A stretch of 64,000 nt of DNA, taken from Sphingomonas sp. SRS2 (lineage in GTDB: Bacteria > Pseudomonadota > Alphaproteobacteria > Sphingomonadales > Sphingomonadaceae). The position numbers and the translations under genes were made by a program. Under the pieces are notes generated by a model. That model saw only the letters and a list, made by a program, of their open reading frames with translations, was not told the origin of the DNA and made no database searches. This document shows positions 26,529 through 34,974 of the stretch, in pieces. Numbering within the stretch: position 1 is the stretch's first letter; the number at the start of each line of letters is the position of its first letter. Where the stretch lies: the NCBI RefSeq assembly GCF_000971055.1, contig NZ_LARW01000051.1:1-64000 (forward strand). The letters are read 5' to 3'.

Positions 26529-28561
26529 CAGTCCGTCCCTCCTTCCTCCGCGGTTCGAATGGCGAAGCCGGCGCGCGCCAGCGCCTCGGTGAGCTCGTCG
26601 ACTTTCGACTGGTCGAGCGACTTGATTAGCAACTCGTCGAGCTCCTCGGCCGACGTGGCGGCAGCGATCGCGGCGGCGATCGGCGAGACGATCGGCCGCA
26701 ACGGCTCCCAGCCTTCGGCGATGATCATGTCGACGGCCTGGTCCACGGTGTCGCGCGCGATCAAGGCCTCGGCGAAGCTGATCTCTGCGAGCTGCGCCTC
26801 GTAGCCGGATTCGATCGCGCGGAACCGCTCGGGCCCGAAGCGCAGTTCGCCTTCGAATGGCTCCAACGCGGCGAGATCGGGATATCCGATTCCGTCGTGG
26901 ACCGGCGCGATGGATACGTGCGCCTGGTAGGTTGGATAATCCCAACTCGCGCCCTTCTCGCGCATCTCCTCATTGCGGTAGCGAAGGGCCGGACTGTCGA
27001 AGTGCAAGACGATCGAGTCGCCAAGCAGGTCGACGCTGCGAGGGCCGCCCGGTGGCACGATCAGTTTGCCATCGGGGCCGTCCCATGAGCTGCCCATCGC
27101 GAACCAGTTCACGGGCCGACGCGAATAGGCGACGGTGACGTGAAGCTCCGAGGCCGCGAGCGTAGCGGTGAAGCCGTTCCGTGTCGCCCAGTCGAGCAGC
27201 TCGCCGCTGTTGAGCAGAGGGCGGCTGACATATAGCGGCCGCGGATCCGCAGCGGCGAAGCTGATCGGCTTTTGAACCGGGCGTTCATCCCGCTTCAAAC
27301 TGGGGTCAACAACAGGTTGCGCGGCATTGTCGTTGACCGGCGGCGCGCCGGGCGCACCAATTTTCGCCTTGGGATCGGTCGGATCGACCGTGTTCGACCG
27401 CTCGTAGCCGTCGCCATAGGTATCGCGGTAGCTCTCGTCGGTCCGTTCCCAGCCGAGAGCCTTGAGTGCGCCGTCGGTCTCAGCTTGGGTTTTAAGATCC
27501 TTCTTAGCGTCGATCAGGCGGACGAGCTGCGGCGGCTCGACGTCAGCGCCGAAATTGTATTCGCACCACCACGTTGCCGGGCCGAGATTGAAGCTCTCGC
27601 AAATCAGATCGGCGTCGCCGGTCACGACCTCGAGCTTCACGCCCGCGTGAACTTCGGCCTGGCTCAGCGAAGAGCCGCTCGACGTCGTCATGGTCTGACT
27701 GAGAACGACTTTGGCGATGGCCTCGTCCATGTAGCGAACCAGCTTCTCGAAATCGCCGGTTCCCGATCGCGAAGCCTCGAGCAACTCGACAACTACGCCC
27801 TCGGGCACGACGAAACCCGCATCCGTCGATATCGCGGCTAGCGCGCCCAGGAGCTTCTCGACGTCGGCCTGCGGGGTGCCGCGGCGATAGGTGCCTTTCG
27901 CAGTGGGATTACCGAACTTGTCGAGGAAGGTGTTCCAAAAGCCGATGCCGTTGCGCTTGAACAGCGTCGGCCAATAGAGATCCTCACAAAAGCCGCGACC
28001 ATAGGTCTCATCGTCGTCGCTGGCTCCCGTCACCAGCGGCCAGAACTTGCGATCCTCCAAGATCTCGCCCTGCATATTGCGCGAGGTCAGCAGTCGAAGG
28101 CGATTTTCCTTGTCCCATCGAAAGCGCCGAGCATGGCGGACCTTGATGTCAGCAAACTGCCAGAACCCGTCGCGATACCCCCAGATGAGCTCGGCGACCG
28201 AATAGCCATAAGGCAGCGCATAGAGCATCTTGTCGGTGAAGCGATCGACGCCAACCCGCTCGAGGTTCGCCTTGAGCTTGTCAGCGGCGTCCACCGAGCG
28301 TGGATTCTTCTTCTCGCCGGGGATGATGTCCCATTCGGCTGAGGTGACAGCGCGGCGGCGCTGCTGAAACGTGGAGCGGACCTCCGGGTCCGCCAGAACG
28401 CGGTCATAGACGCCCCAGTCGATAGCGTGGAGAAGCCGGGGGTTGCGCGGCTGCTGCAGCTCCATGATCCATGGGCGAGTGATGTCGCGGCCATCGCGCG
28501 TCGTCGCGATCTCGCCCGCGATCGGCGCAGCCAATTCCTTTTTGCGCGGTTGCCTGGCCAT
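26528..28561 (-). CDS. DUF935-type portal protein with inserted 2H-phosphoesterase (Acb1-like) domain
   Basis: 677 aa from ATG 28561 (TGATG with the terminase stop). Residues about 1-420 are the Mu gp29/DUF935 portal (WIMELQQPRNPRLLHAIDW; LSQTMTTSSGSSLSQAEVHAGVK). Residues about 440-590 are extra: ELHVTVAYSR (H474-x-T476) and, after GGPR and GASWDYPTY, QAHVSIA (H548-x-S550). These are the two HxT/S motifs of 2H phosphoesterases, in the arrangement of the Acb1-like domain fused to other phage portals. The protein then returns to portal-type C-terminal helices. Possible anti-CBASS activity is inference. Confidence 0.85.
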   Translation of the reverse strand: MARQPRKKELAAPIAGEIATTRDGRDITRPWIMELQQPRNPRLLHAIDWGVYDRVLADPEVRSTFQQRRRAVTSAEWDIIPGEKKNPRSVDAADKLKANLERVGVDRFTDKMLYALPYGYSVAELIWGYRDGFWQFADIKVRHARRFRWDKENRLRLLTSRNMQGEILEDRKFWPLVTGASDDDETYGRGFCEDLYWPTLFKRNGIGFWNTFLDKFGNPTAKGTYRRGTPQADVEKLLGALAAISTDAGFVVPEGVVVELLEASRSGTGDFEKLVRYMDEAIAKVVLSQTMTTSSGSSLSQAEVHAGVKLEVVTGDADLICESFNLGPATWWCEYNFGADVEPPQLVRLIDAKKDLKTQAETDGALKALGWERTDESYRDTYGDGYERSNTVDPTDPKAKIGAPGAPPVNDNAAQPVVDPSLKRDERPVQKPISFAAADPRPLYVSRPLLNSGELLDWATRNGFTATLAASELHVTVAYSRRPVNWFAMGSSWDGPDGKLIVPPGGPRSVDLLGDSIVLHFDSPALRYRNEEMREKGASWDYPTYQAHVSIAPVHDGIGYPDLAALEPFEGELRFGPERFRAIESGYEAQLAEISFAEALIARDTVDQAVDMIIAEGWEPLRPIVSPIAAAIAAATSAEELDELLIKSLDQSKVDELTEALARAGFAIRTAEEGGTD

Positions 28562-30156
28562 CAATAGTCTCCCCAAGATTTACGGCGCTGGACGGTGCCG
28601 AACCCGCGCCCGGTATTCGCCATCTCGCCGGCAAGGGTGCGGCGCTGGCCGGTCGTGCGGACTTCGATCGGCACGACATCCTCGTCGGCTGCAGCGACCA
28701 AATTCATGAGCGCGATCGCGACGTCGCCGTGGCGCTTGCCCTTTGCGCCATCGGCCTTCGAATTCACCGATCCGCGCGGGATCATCGGGACGCCGCGGAC
28801 GAGCTTGATCATGCGGAGATCTTCGAGAACCCCTTCGTCACGCGGGATCAGCATCGTGCGATCTTCGAGCCGCGCCTTCAGCTTCGGCATGAAGGCGAGG
28901 TACATGCTCTCGGTTGCCTTCAAGGCCTCGATCCGGTCCGCTCCCCAGGTCTGCTGGGCAAATTCGGCCATCGCCGAGCCATTGCCGGTCGCGTCCATCT
29001 TGCCGGCCGTGAACAGCGGCACGCGCGCCAGAATCCAGTTGAGGATAAACTCCTGCTCGCGAAACGGCACATTCCGCATCTCAAGCACGAACCGGCAAAT
29101 GAGATTCAGGCGCTCATCATATTGCCCAAACGCAATGGGAGAAACGTCGCCAGAGCGCGCGAAATCCTGGCCGAAGAAGGTCGACCTGTTCTGATCGAAT
29201 GTGTCGAGCAGCGGGCGGACATGCTGCTCAAGCCATTCGGCAACATAGTCTTGGCGGACATGCTCGTTTCTAAGCTCGAATCCGTCGGGGCAGCGAAGGC
29301 GCACCACGGGTAGGTCGGCCGACATCGCGGCCTCGATCGTCGATCGGGGCAGGTAGGTGCCCGAACCGCGCGCCGGGATCACGTCAAGCTCCTCGGCCGC
29401 GCCATCGCCATAGCGTTTGCGCAGGGCACGCTCCCACTCGGCTTCGAGCTCGGGCGTCCATATCTGGCCCGTCCGCAAGCAAATGCGCTTGAACAGGCCC
29501 TGGGCAAGCGCGTCAGCAAGATTGAGCCGCATCACTTCGCCTTCGAGCTTCCCCGCGCGAACGTCCTCGATCGTCGTGTTGAAGGCGTTGTCGGCCCCGT
29601 CATGGGTCGAGATGACAACCACGCTGCCGCCCCACATGGTCAGCGCCATCGCGGCCTTCAGCAACTCCTCGAAACCGTCGTGGAAGGCAGCCTCGTCGAT
29701 AATGACCTTTCCCTGCATGCCGCGCAGCGAACGCGGCTTTGAGGAAAGTGCGACGATCGCCTTGCCCGATGGAAAGTCGATGCGGAGGGCCTTGATGCCC
29801 TTCTCCGAGCCATCATCGAACAGGATCTCGGACGGCTGCGGCGCGACTTGGTCGAACGCCTTGGCGAACTCACCGCAATAGCCGATGAACTCCCGCGTCA
29901 TGTCGAGATTATAGGCGATATAATAGACATTCTGCGGGTTCACGGCCGGCGAGGCCGTCAACACCGCATCGGCGGCGAAGGCATAGCTAATGCCCGTTCG
30001 CCGGCTCTTCTCGATCAGCAGGAACGGCGTCGTGTGGCTGAGCTCGATAGCCTCGACCTGATAGGTCAGCAGGACGGCGGGCACATCGTCGGCGACAGCC
30101 TGGCCGACGGCGAGCGCGGCCTGAGATGGGTGGGCTAGCGAGCTGGGCGCGATCAT
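28561..30156 (-). CDS. Terminase large subunit (Mu gp28-like)
   Basis: 531-aa DNA-packaging motor. The ATPase half has LLIEKSRRTGISYAFAADAV (variant Walker A), SLRGMQGKVIIDEAAFH (Walker B DE) and VVISTHDG (coupling motif). The C-terminal half has nuclease-type acidic clusters (FFGQDFARSGDVSPIAFGQ; KMDATGNGSAMAEF). It lies between the 79-aa protein and the portal, as in Mu-like packaging modules. Confidence 0.88.
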   Translation of the reverse strand: MIAPSSLAHPSQAALAVGQAVADDVPAVLLTYQVEAIELSHTTPFLLIEKSRRTGISYAFAADAVLTASPAVNPQNVYYIAYNLDMTREFIGYCGEFAKAFDQVAPQPSEILFDDGSEKGIKALRIDFPSGKAIVALSSKPRSLRGMQGKVIIDEAAFHDGFEELLKAAMALTMWGGSVVVISTHDGADNAFNTTIEDVRAGKLEGEVMRLNLADALAQGLFKRICLRTGQIWTPELEAEWERALRKRYGDGAAEELDVIPARGSGTYLPRSTIEAAMSADLPVVRLRCPDGFELRNEHVRQDYVAEWLEQHVRPLLDTFDQNRSTFFGQDFARSGDVSPIAFGQYDERLNLICRFVLEMRNVPFREQEFILNWILARVPLFTAGKMDATGNGSAMAEFAQQTWGADRIEALKATESMYLAFMPKLKARLEDRTMLIPRDEGVLEDLRMIKLVRGVPMIPRGSVNSKADGAKGKRHGDVAIALMNLVAAADEDVVPIEVRTTGQRRTLAGEMANTGRGFGTVQRRKSWGDY

Positions 30157-30392
30157 CCGTAGATTTCCTTCGCCGCGCCCTCAGCGGTGAGCGTCACCAG
30201 GGCGACGGCCGCCTTCGCCGAGATCGCTCTGGTCGCCGCGAATGCCACCGCTACCGCGACGCAGGCGCCGACGGCGATCGAATGCACATCGCGATCGTCG
30301 CCGCCGACGGCCACCACCTTTGCGGTGATCATCGAAATCAGATCCTCGCTGATCGCGCCCGTCGCGGCGGCACGCTGAAATTCGTCCAGCAT
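30153..30392 (-). CDS. Small phage protein, Ala/Val-rich, 79 aa
   Basis: MLDEFQRAAATGAISEDLISMITAKVV... with a hydrophobic stretch (SIAVGACVAVAVAFAATRAISAKAAVALVTL) that could be one membrane helix. It shares TGATG with the gene before it and overlaps terminase by 4 bases. Function unknown; a holin-like role is conceivable but not supported beyond hydrophobicity. Confidence 0.6.
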   Translation of the reverse strand: MLDEFQRAAATGAISEDLISMITAKVVAVGGDDRDVHSIAVGACVAVAVAFAATRAISAKAAVALVTLTAEGAAKEIYG

Positions 30393-30739
30393 CAACGCCT
30401 CCGCCGCCGCGGCCGGCGCGTCCGACCGACTGGCAGAATCGCTGCGGTCAGCACGGCGTGGAAAAATGCGGTGATGAGAGCCTGCCCGCGCGGCCCTACG
30501 ACGTTGACCGCGTCGAAGTCGGGCGGCGTGAGGTGCGCCGGGGAAGCTCGCTCGCCAATGCGGACATGCCACTCGAAGCCGCGGCCATCCCGAAACTTTA
30601 CGTGACGGGTGGTCGAGTGCCGAAGCTTGCTGACGATCAGCTTCACGTTGAGGAAGCCAAGGGCCACGGCCTGGTCCCGGATGCGCAGCGCGATATCGGA
30701 TGGCGTCTGGGCGGGTGAGGTCTGCTGAGCGGATGTCAT
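30392..30739 (-). CDS. Hypothetical phage protein, 115 aa
   Basis: Soluble N-terminal part (SDIALRIRDQAVALGFLNVKLIVSKLRHSTTRHVKFRDGRGFEWHVRIG), then a short hydrophobic segment (ALITAFFHAVLTAAILPVG) and a strongly basic tail (RTRRPRRRRR). Overlaps the methyltransferase-like gene by 4 bases. Function unknown. Confidence 0.6.
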   Translation of the reverse strand: MTSAQQTSPAQTPSDIALRIRDQAVALGFLNVKLIVSKLRHSTTRHVKFRDGRGFEWHVRIGERASPAHLTPPDFDAVNVVGPRGQALITAFFHAVLTAAILPVGRTRRPRRRRR

Positions 30740-31350
30740 GCGCCCGCCGATGCCTCGCGCTTGATCCAGCGCGTGTCGGTCGGGCCGGTATAGCCGATTT
30801 CCCAGATGACCCAGCAATAGTCGATGGTGCCGCCCTTGAAGGCGCGATCGCCCAGCTCGGCGATCTTGTTGCCGGGAGGCATCGACGGCCTGGTCGACAG
30901 GACGAGCACCTCTTTCGGCGGAAACTTCGCGAACAGGTCGAAGCGAACCTGCGTGCAAAGCCATTTGATCGGGACCAGCGCGGCAACCTTGTGCCGCGCG
31001 AGCTCAAGGGCGCGGCGGACGAATGCCTCGGCGATGCGAGGCCGGTAGCTGTATGGGGAGTTGAAGACGAGGTTATCAATCCCTTCGAACGTAGAGGCGT
31101 CCGTCAGGAAATCGGCCACCGCGTCGAGATGTTCATATCCGCGATCGTGTAGATCGGCCGCGACGGTATCGTAGCCATAAGCGCGCGCGGCCGAGGGGAT
31201 CGTGCCCAGGCCGCAGCACGGGTCGCCGACCTTTCCCAGAAAAGCGACGTGACGGAAAACCAGCTCTGCGGCCCAGCGCGGCTCGACATACCAGTCGAAC
31301 GGATGCCGATCCTTCCGCGGGCCGGCGCTCCGCTTGCGACGCCGCGTCAC
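30736..31350 (-). CDS. Methyltransferase-like phage protein
   Basis: 204 aa. GDPCCGLGTIPSAARAYGYDTVAADLHDRG has the layout of a SAM-binding motif I with an acidic residue at the next strand. NLVFNSPYSYR stands where (D/N)PPY would be, with Ser in place of the first Pro. It looks like a DNA N6-adenine methyltransferase relative with a divergent catalytic motif. Embedded between the terminase small subunit and terminase. May be active with a changed motif or serve another role. Confidence 0.72.
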   Translation of the reverse strand: MTRRRKRSAGPRKDRHPFDWYVEPRWAAELVFRHVAFLGKVGDPCCGLGTIPSAARAYGYDTVAADLHDRGYEHLDAVADFLTDASTFEGIDNLVFNSPYSYRPRIAEAFVRRALELARHKVAALVPIKWLCTQVRFDLFAKFPPKEVLVLSTRPSMPPGNKIAELGDRAFKGGTIDYCWVIWEIGYTGPTDTRWIKREASAGA

Positions 31351-31889
31351 GACGAAAGGCCGAGAATGCCGGTGCGGATCTTGCGGAGCGTTTCCTCGCT
31401 CGCGCCCGCCGCCCGACCGGCTGTTTCGGCTACGTCTGCCGCCTGGCGAGCCGTTTCCTTGCGCTCCGCCTCGCGAGCGGCACGAAGCTGGAGCTCGAGT
31501 AGATTGCCCTGCGTTTTGGTCACGCGCTGGCTCATCTGCGTCAGCGCGCTCAAATCCTTGAGTGAGAGCTCGACGTCCTCGTCTTCGATCAGTGGCAAAA
31601 TCGCTCGGGTGGCGAGGGTCGTGACCAACTGGGCGAAGACGCGGCTCTGCGTGTCGTCGCTCGCCTGCGCTTCGTCCACGAGGCAGCGCGTAGCCTCCTG
31701 AATCTGGCGTTGCCGCTTAATGGATTCTTCGTAACGGAGAGCGTAGCGGCCGACCGCGCTTTTCGAGACCTTCTTGCCGGCAGTCAGCAGCGCGCTGACC
31801 ACATCCGCCTGGGTACAGCCACGCGTTAGCGCGGCGTCGACAGCTTCACGAATGACGGGGTCGCGTTCGATTGAACTGCGGGGGGGCAT
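31347..31889 (-). CDS. DUF3486 protein, terminase small subunit (Mu gp27-like)
   Basis: 180 aa. The N-terminus MPPRSSIERDPVIREAVDAALTRGCTQADVVSALLTAGKKVSKSAVGRYALRYE is a helix-turn-helix of the DUF3486 family, followed by long helices. It stands upstream of terminase and portal as in Mu. Expected to recognise phage end DNA for packaging. Confidence 0.85.
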   Translation of the reverse strand: MPPRSSIERDPVIREAVDAALTRGCTQADVVSALLTAGKKVSKSAVGRYALRYEESIKRQRQIQEATRCLVDEAQASDDTQSRVFAQLVTTLATRAILPLIEDEDVELSLKDLSALTQMSQRVTKTQGNLLELQLRAAREAERKETARQAADVAETAGRAAGASEETLRKIRTGILGLSS

Positions 31890-31890
31890 A

Positions 31891-32178
31891 TCATTCCCCC
31901 GTTTTGAAGCGGCTGATGCCGTCGATGTTCATCCGGCCTTCGGCGACGTCGCGACCGTCGGAAGTGATACGGGCGACGATGAAGATGCCAAGAACCTCGG
32001 TGATCAGGAGCTGTAGCTCGGCAAGGTGCGCTATCTGCTCAGCAACATCCCGCCGGGCCACGCGATGGCCCTGAAGGTTAAGATGGGTCGCCAGTGTCTG
32101 GTCGTTATGCTCGCCGCCAATGTCGTTGAGCAAATCCAGAATGGCGCGCCGGATGATCGGCGCGATTATCTCATTCAT
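31891..32178 (-). CDS. Winged-helix phage protein (Mu gp26 / VpaChn25-like)
   Basis: 95 aa: IIRRAILDLLNDIGGEHNDQTLATHLNLQGHRVARRDVAEQIAHLAELQLLITEVLG...ITSDGRDVAEG, an ArsR-like winged helix with the typical wing and 'T.DG.DVA.G' ending seen in this Mu-like family. Located, as expected, between the DUF2730 and DUF3486 genes. Confidence 0.8.
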   Translation of the reverse strand: MNEIIAPIIRRAILDLLNDIGGEHNDQTLATHLNLQGHRVARRDVAEQIAHLAELQLLITEVLGIFIVARITSDGRDVAEGRMNIDGISRFKTGE

Positions 32179-32642
32179 GAGCCTTTCAACCCCCGTTCAA
32201 TCAGCGTGTGCAGATAGGTATTGGTCGTGCCGAGCTGCTGACCGACGCCCTTCATTTCCCCTTCCAGGCCGGACATGCGTTCGCCCAGCTCGGCGATATC
32301 TTCCTGAAGTTCGATCCGGGTCGGCGTCTCGCCGCACAGCTCCTCAAGGCGCTTGAGGCGGCCCTCGTCCTTGGTCTGCTGGTCTTTCATGCCGTAGACC
32401 GTCGACTTCAGGGAATTGAACGCGGACACCGATGGGAACCGCATGGCCAGGCCCAAATAGAGACCAGCTCCAACCGCGCCGATCACCGTGACGAGGATAG
32501 GCCAGATAGCCCTAATCCAGTCGGACCAGGCCACGGCGGGGGCAGCGTGCTCGCCGGCCGGCTCGGCCCAGGCGTGATCAAGCCCGAGCATGCCGGCGAT
32601 CAGCACCGTGATCGCCAGCGCGAGAGACACGAACGGCCTCAT
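32175..32642 (-). CDS. DUF2730 membrane protein (Mu gp25-like)
   Basis: 155 aa with a signal-type N-terminal helix, a second helix (WPILVTVIGAVGAGLYLGLAMRF) and a coiled-coil C-terminus (LKRLEELCGETPTRIELQEDIAELGERMSGLEGEMKGVG). This matches the DUF2730 layout. It overlaps the lysin candidate by 4 bases, so a role in lysis (spanin or holin helper) is plausible. Confidence 0.78.
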   Translation of the reverse strand: MRPFVSLALAITVLIAGMLGLDHAWAEPAGEHAAPAVAWSDWIRAIWPILVTVIGAVGAGLYLGLAMRFPSVSAFNSLKSTVYGMKDQQTKDEGRLKRLEELCGETPTRIELQEDIAELGERMSGLEGEMKGVGQQLGTTNTYLHTLIERGLKGS

Positions 32643-33091
32643 GCCTGGACGATCGAAACGTCGAAACGGAGCTTTGCAGCGGCCTTGGCCAACGCCGCCA
32701 TATCTCGATCAAGAAGACGGATGCAGCCGTGCGTCATCTTAAAGACTTCGTCGCCGCGGCCGCCGTGGATGCCGAGGCCCGTGCGTCCGGCGTCCTCCGC
32801 CTTCTGCGCTTGGCCGCCAATCGGATCCAGTCCGACCCACAGCGAGCCGATGCCGGTAATCGGCCTGGCCAGCGTCGTGACGAAGGTAACGGCATATTCG
32901 CCGAGCGGCGTGTGTCCGCGATATTTCAGCGGGTCGCGGGTAGGATTGTTGGCATGCCCGGCTGAGCGGCCGAGGCAGCTGCACGAAAAAATCGGCTTGT
33001 CGGCGGGGCCCGCGGCGGGCGAAAAGAGCATGAGCTTGCCCGGCAGCTTACGATCGCTGGGCAGTTTGATGACAAGATGGCCGACGGTCAT
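32639..33091 (-). CDS. L,D-transpeptidase-fold protein at the lysin position
   Basis: 150 aa, YkuD-type. The catalytic signature is GIHGG (H109) followed by MTHGCIRL (H121, catalytic Cys123, Arg125). There is no signal peptide. It is the first gene of the leftward late operon, where Mu carries its lysozyme, so it may cut or remodel peptidoglycan for lysis. Preceded by GCGGGGGATCT as a good ribosome site and, further up, by the late-promoter dyad at 33145. Confidence 0.82.
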   Translation of the reverse strand: MTVGHLVIKLPSDRKLPGKLMLFSPAAGPADKPIFSCSCLGRSAGHANNPTRDPLKYRGHTPLGEYAVTFVTTLARPITGIGSLWVGLDPIGGQAQKAEDAGRTGLGIHGGRGDEVFKMTHGCIRLLDRDMAALAKAAAKLRFDVSIVQA

Positions 33092-33144
33092 AGATCCCCC
33101 GCGAGTTGAGATCAGACAGTGCCTTCAGGTGGCTAAGGGGACGC

Positions 33145-33164
33145 CCGTCCGCTGACAGACGGTT
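33145..33164 (-). promoter_or_regulatory. Late-promoter dyad, leftward operon
   Basis: On the minus strand AACCGTC-N7-GGACGG, identical in its fixed bases and spacing to the palindrome at 44498-44519. It lies 54 bases before the lysin start and just after the mor stop codon region. Most likely a Mor/C-type activator site. Confidence 0.65.
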
Positions 33165-33179
33165 GTCGGGATTGTTCCG

Positions 33180-33668
33180 TTATTCGGGTTCTTCGCCGAA
33201 CATATCCATTTGGCGGGTATCGACCGATCGGGCGGCCACGAAGGGCTTCGCGTCTAGACCTTCGCCGGTGTTATTGACCAGCTCGGACATATAGGATCGG
33301 GACGTGCCAATCATGCGCGCGGCGCGGGCGATCGACAAGCCTCCGCTGCGAGCGGCTGCAACGACGCCAGCGCGCCGGGCGCGACGTAGGGCATGGCTGG
33401 CAACTGGAATCAGCAGTCGGCAGCTACGATACTCGCGGCAAATTAGGGCTGCGCGGTCGAGCCCGATGATGTCCTTGAAGCGGCTGCGCTCCGGGTCGGC
33501 CGAGATGTAAACCTCCTCCCCGCCGAACTTCTCGACGATGCGCAAGGTGGCATAGGGCCCAATGAGATTCGCCCACTCGACCATTTGCTCGGTCCAGCCT
33601 GGCCCAGGAACAACGTCCTCCGGGATCGGCAGGTGAGCAAGGTTATCGAGATGGTGCTCGCCCATCAG
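33180..33668 (-). CDS. mor: Mor-family late/middle transcription activator
   Basis: 162 aa from ATG 33668. The N-terminal dimer domain (PYATLRIVEKFGGEEVYISADPE) and C-terminal helix-turn-helix (AARSGGLSIARAARMIGTSRSYMSELVN) are typical of Mu Mor/C proteins. It is the last gene of the early leftward operon and overlaps gemA by 4 bases. No second C-like gene was found, so this one may drive both late arms. Confidence 0.88.
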   Translation of the reverse strand: MMGEHHLDNLAHLPIPEDVVPGPGWTEQMVEWANLIGPYATLRIVEKFGGEEVYISADPERSRFKDIIGLDRAALICREYRSCRLLIPVASHALRRARRAGVVAAARSGGLSIARAARMIGTSRSYMSELVNNTGEGLDAKPFVAARSVDTRQMDMFGEEPE

Positions 33669-34378
33669 TCGATCTTCCGACCGATGTGGCGGCGCAGCTG
33701 CCGGCCGAGGGTTCGGATGGCGGTATCGATCTCCCGCGCCGTCCAATGGTATTGGCTCATGCCAAGGCTGTGTGCGCGCGCGACGAACGACCAAGGCGTA
33801 GAATCGTAGACCTGCCCGGCGTCGCGCAGCTTCTCCCAGATCGCATCAATGACGGCGAGGCGATCGGCGACCGGCCGAGTGACCTGCGGGCCGTGGATTC
33901 GCGCCATGTCGGCGACCCATGCGTCGCTATGCCAGCGCACACCGGCGCGCGACGCCCAGGACTTGAGCGCCTCGATAATCGACGGGGCGTGACGATGGTC
34001 GACGAAGCGCAATGCGGCGAGGCCAGTCTGGCGGCGGGTGAATCCGTCGAGCGCGGCGTCGTTCGGCTCGATGTCCTCGCCGACCCAATAGAGCGTCCAC
34101 CATAGCGCCCGAATCTTGCCTACGTGCGAGCGGTGCGCCATCGGCGACTTCACGTCGCGGTTAAGGCGATCGAGCACCTTTCCGATCTCGCCCGGCGTCA
34201 TGTCTGACATCGAGGCCTTCCCCACGACCTCAAGCTGGATAGCGCGGCGGTCATCGTCGGCGAGCTGCAGGCGCTTCGATGCGGCACGAACGGCACCGAT
34301 CAGCTTGTTGCGGCTGTCGGACTTGCCGGCCGTCGTGCGCAGCTGGCGCTTGGCGAGGTCCGCGAACGACTTAGCCAT
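33665..34378 (-). CDS. gemA: GemA regulatory protein (Mu gp16-like)
   Basis: 237 aa. The start with RNKLIGAVRAASKRLQLADDDRRAIQLEVVGKASMSDMTPGEIGKVLDRLNR is the GemA family signature (short helical DNA-binding-type region), and a conserved C-terminal domain of about 100 aa follows. In Mu, GemA changes host gene expression. Tightly overlapped with mor and the gene upstream. Confidence 0.88.
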   Translation of the reverse strand: MAKSFADLAKRQLRTTAGKSDSRNKLIGAVRAASKRLQLADDDRRAIQLEVVGKASMSDMTPGEIGKVLDRLNRDVKSPMAHRSHVGKIRALWWTLYWVGEDIEPNDAALDGFTRRQTGLAALRFVDHRHAPSIIEALKSWASRAGVRWHSDAWVADMARIHGPQVTRPVADRLAVIDAIWEKLRDAGQVYDSTPWSFVARAHSLGMSQYHWTAREIDTAIRTLGRQLRRHIGRKID

Positions 34379-34655
34379 GATGCGGCAACCCGGCGTCTAT
34401 GGTGTTGATGAGCTGGCGCACGGGCGAGCAGCCCTGGCGGCGCGCCTCGGCGATCACTCGGGACCAGAGCTCGGGCCATTCCGCGCGTACGACCCGCACC
34501 AGGTCGGAGGGCGTCGCCAGCATTTCGCTCTGCATGATCTCAATCGCCGATGCGGCGAGCGGGCGCGCTACCGAGCCAGTGCTGCGCGCATCGCGGCGGC
34601 GCTGCCCGGCGCGCGCCGCCTCGACTTGGACGTCCTGAAGGAGAGAGTTAGCCAT
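34371..34655 (-). CDS. Small phage protein, 94 aa
   Basis: MANSLLQDVQVEAARAGQRRRDARSTGSVARPLAASAIEIMQSEMLATPSDLVRVVRAEWPELWSRVIAEARRQG... An early-operon protein with a basic N-terminal region. Start at 34655 overlaps the preceding stop by 8 bases. No family recognised. Confidence 0.62.
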   Translation of the reverse strand: MANSLLQDVQVEAARAGQRRRDARSTGSVARPLAASAIEIMQSEMLATPSDLVRVVRAEWPELWSRVIAEARRQGCSPVRQLINTIDAGLPHHG

Positions 34656-34974
34656 TAGCGACCATCCGATCATGCTGGGGCATGCGCTCATCGAACTTTT
34701 CGAGCGTGAAGCGGATTAGTTCGATCGGGTCGAAGCCCGCGGCGAGCGACAAGAAGGGGCGCGGCAATAGATCGACCTTCAGGCCCAGCGCCTCACTGGC
34801 CTTCTGAGCGCCTACGAGCATGGCCAGGACGTGGCTCTGCCACATCGCCGAGCAGTTGCCGTCCTCGTCCAACCAATGCCGTTGCTCGGCGGCGTCGATG
34901 ATCCCAACGAGGAGTGCGCGCTGCGCTACGCGACGTTCAGCCGCATAGATTTGGATGCCGAACTCCGAGCTCAT
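34648..34974 (-). CDS. Small phage protein, 108 aa
   Basis: MSSEFGIQIYAAERRVAQRALLVGIIDAAEQRHWLDEDGNCSAMWQSHVLAMLVGAQKASEALG... Soluble, mostly helical. Start at 34974 overlaps the membrane protein gene by 4 bases. Unknown function in the early operon. Confidence 0.65.
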   Translation of the reverse strand: MSSEFGIQIYAAERRVAQRALLVGIIDAAEQRHWLDEDGNCSAMWQSHVLAMLVGAQKASEALGLKVDLLPRPFLSLAAGFDPIELIRFTLEKFDERMPQHDRMVANG

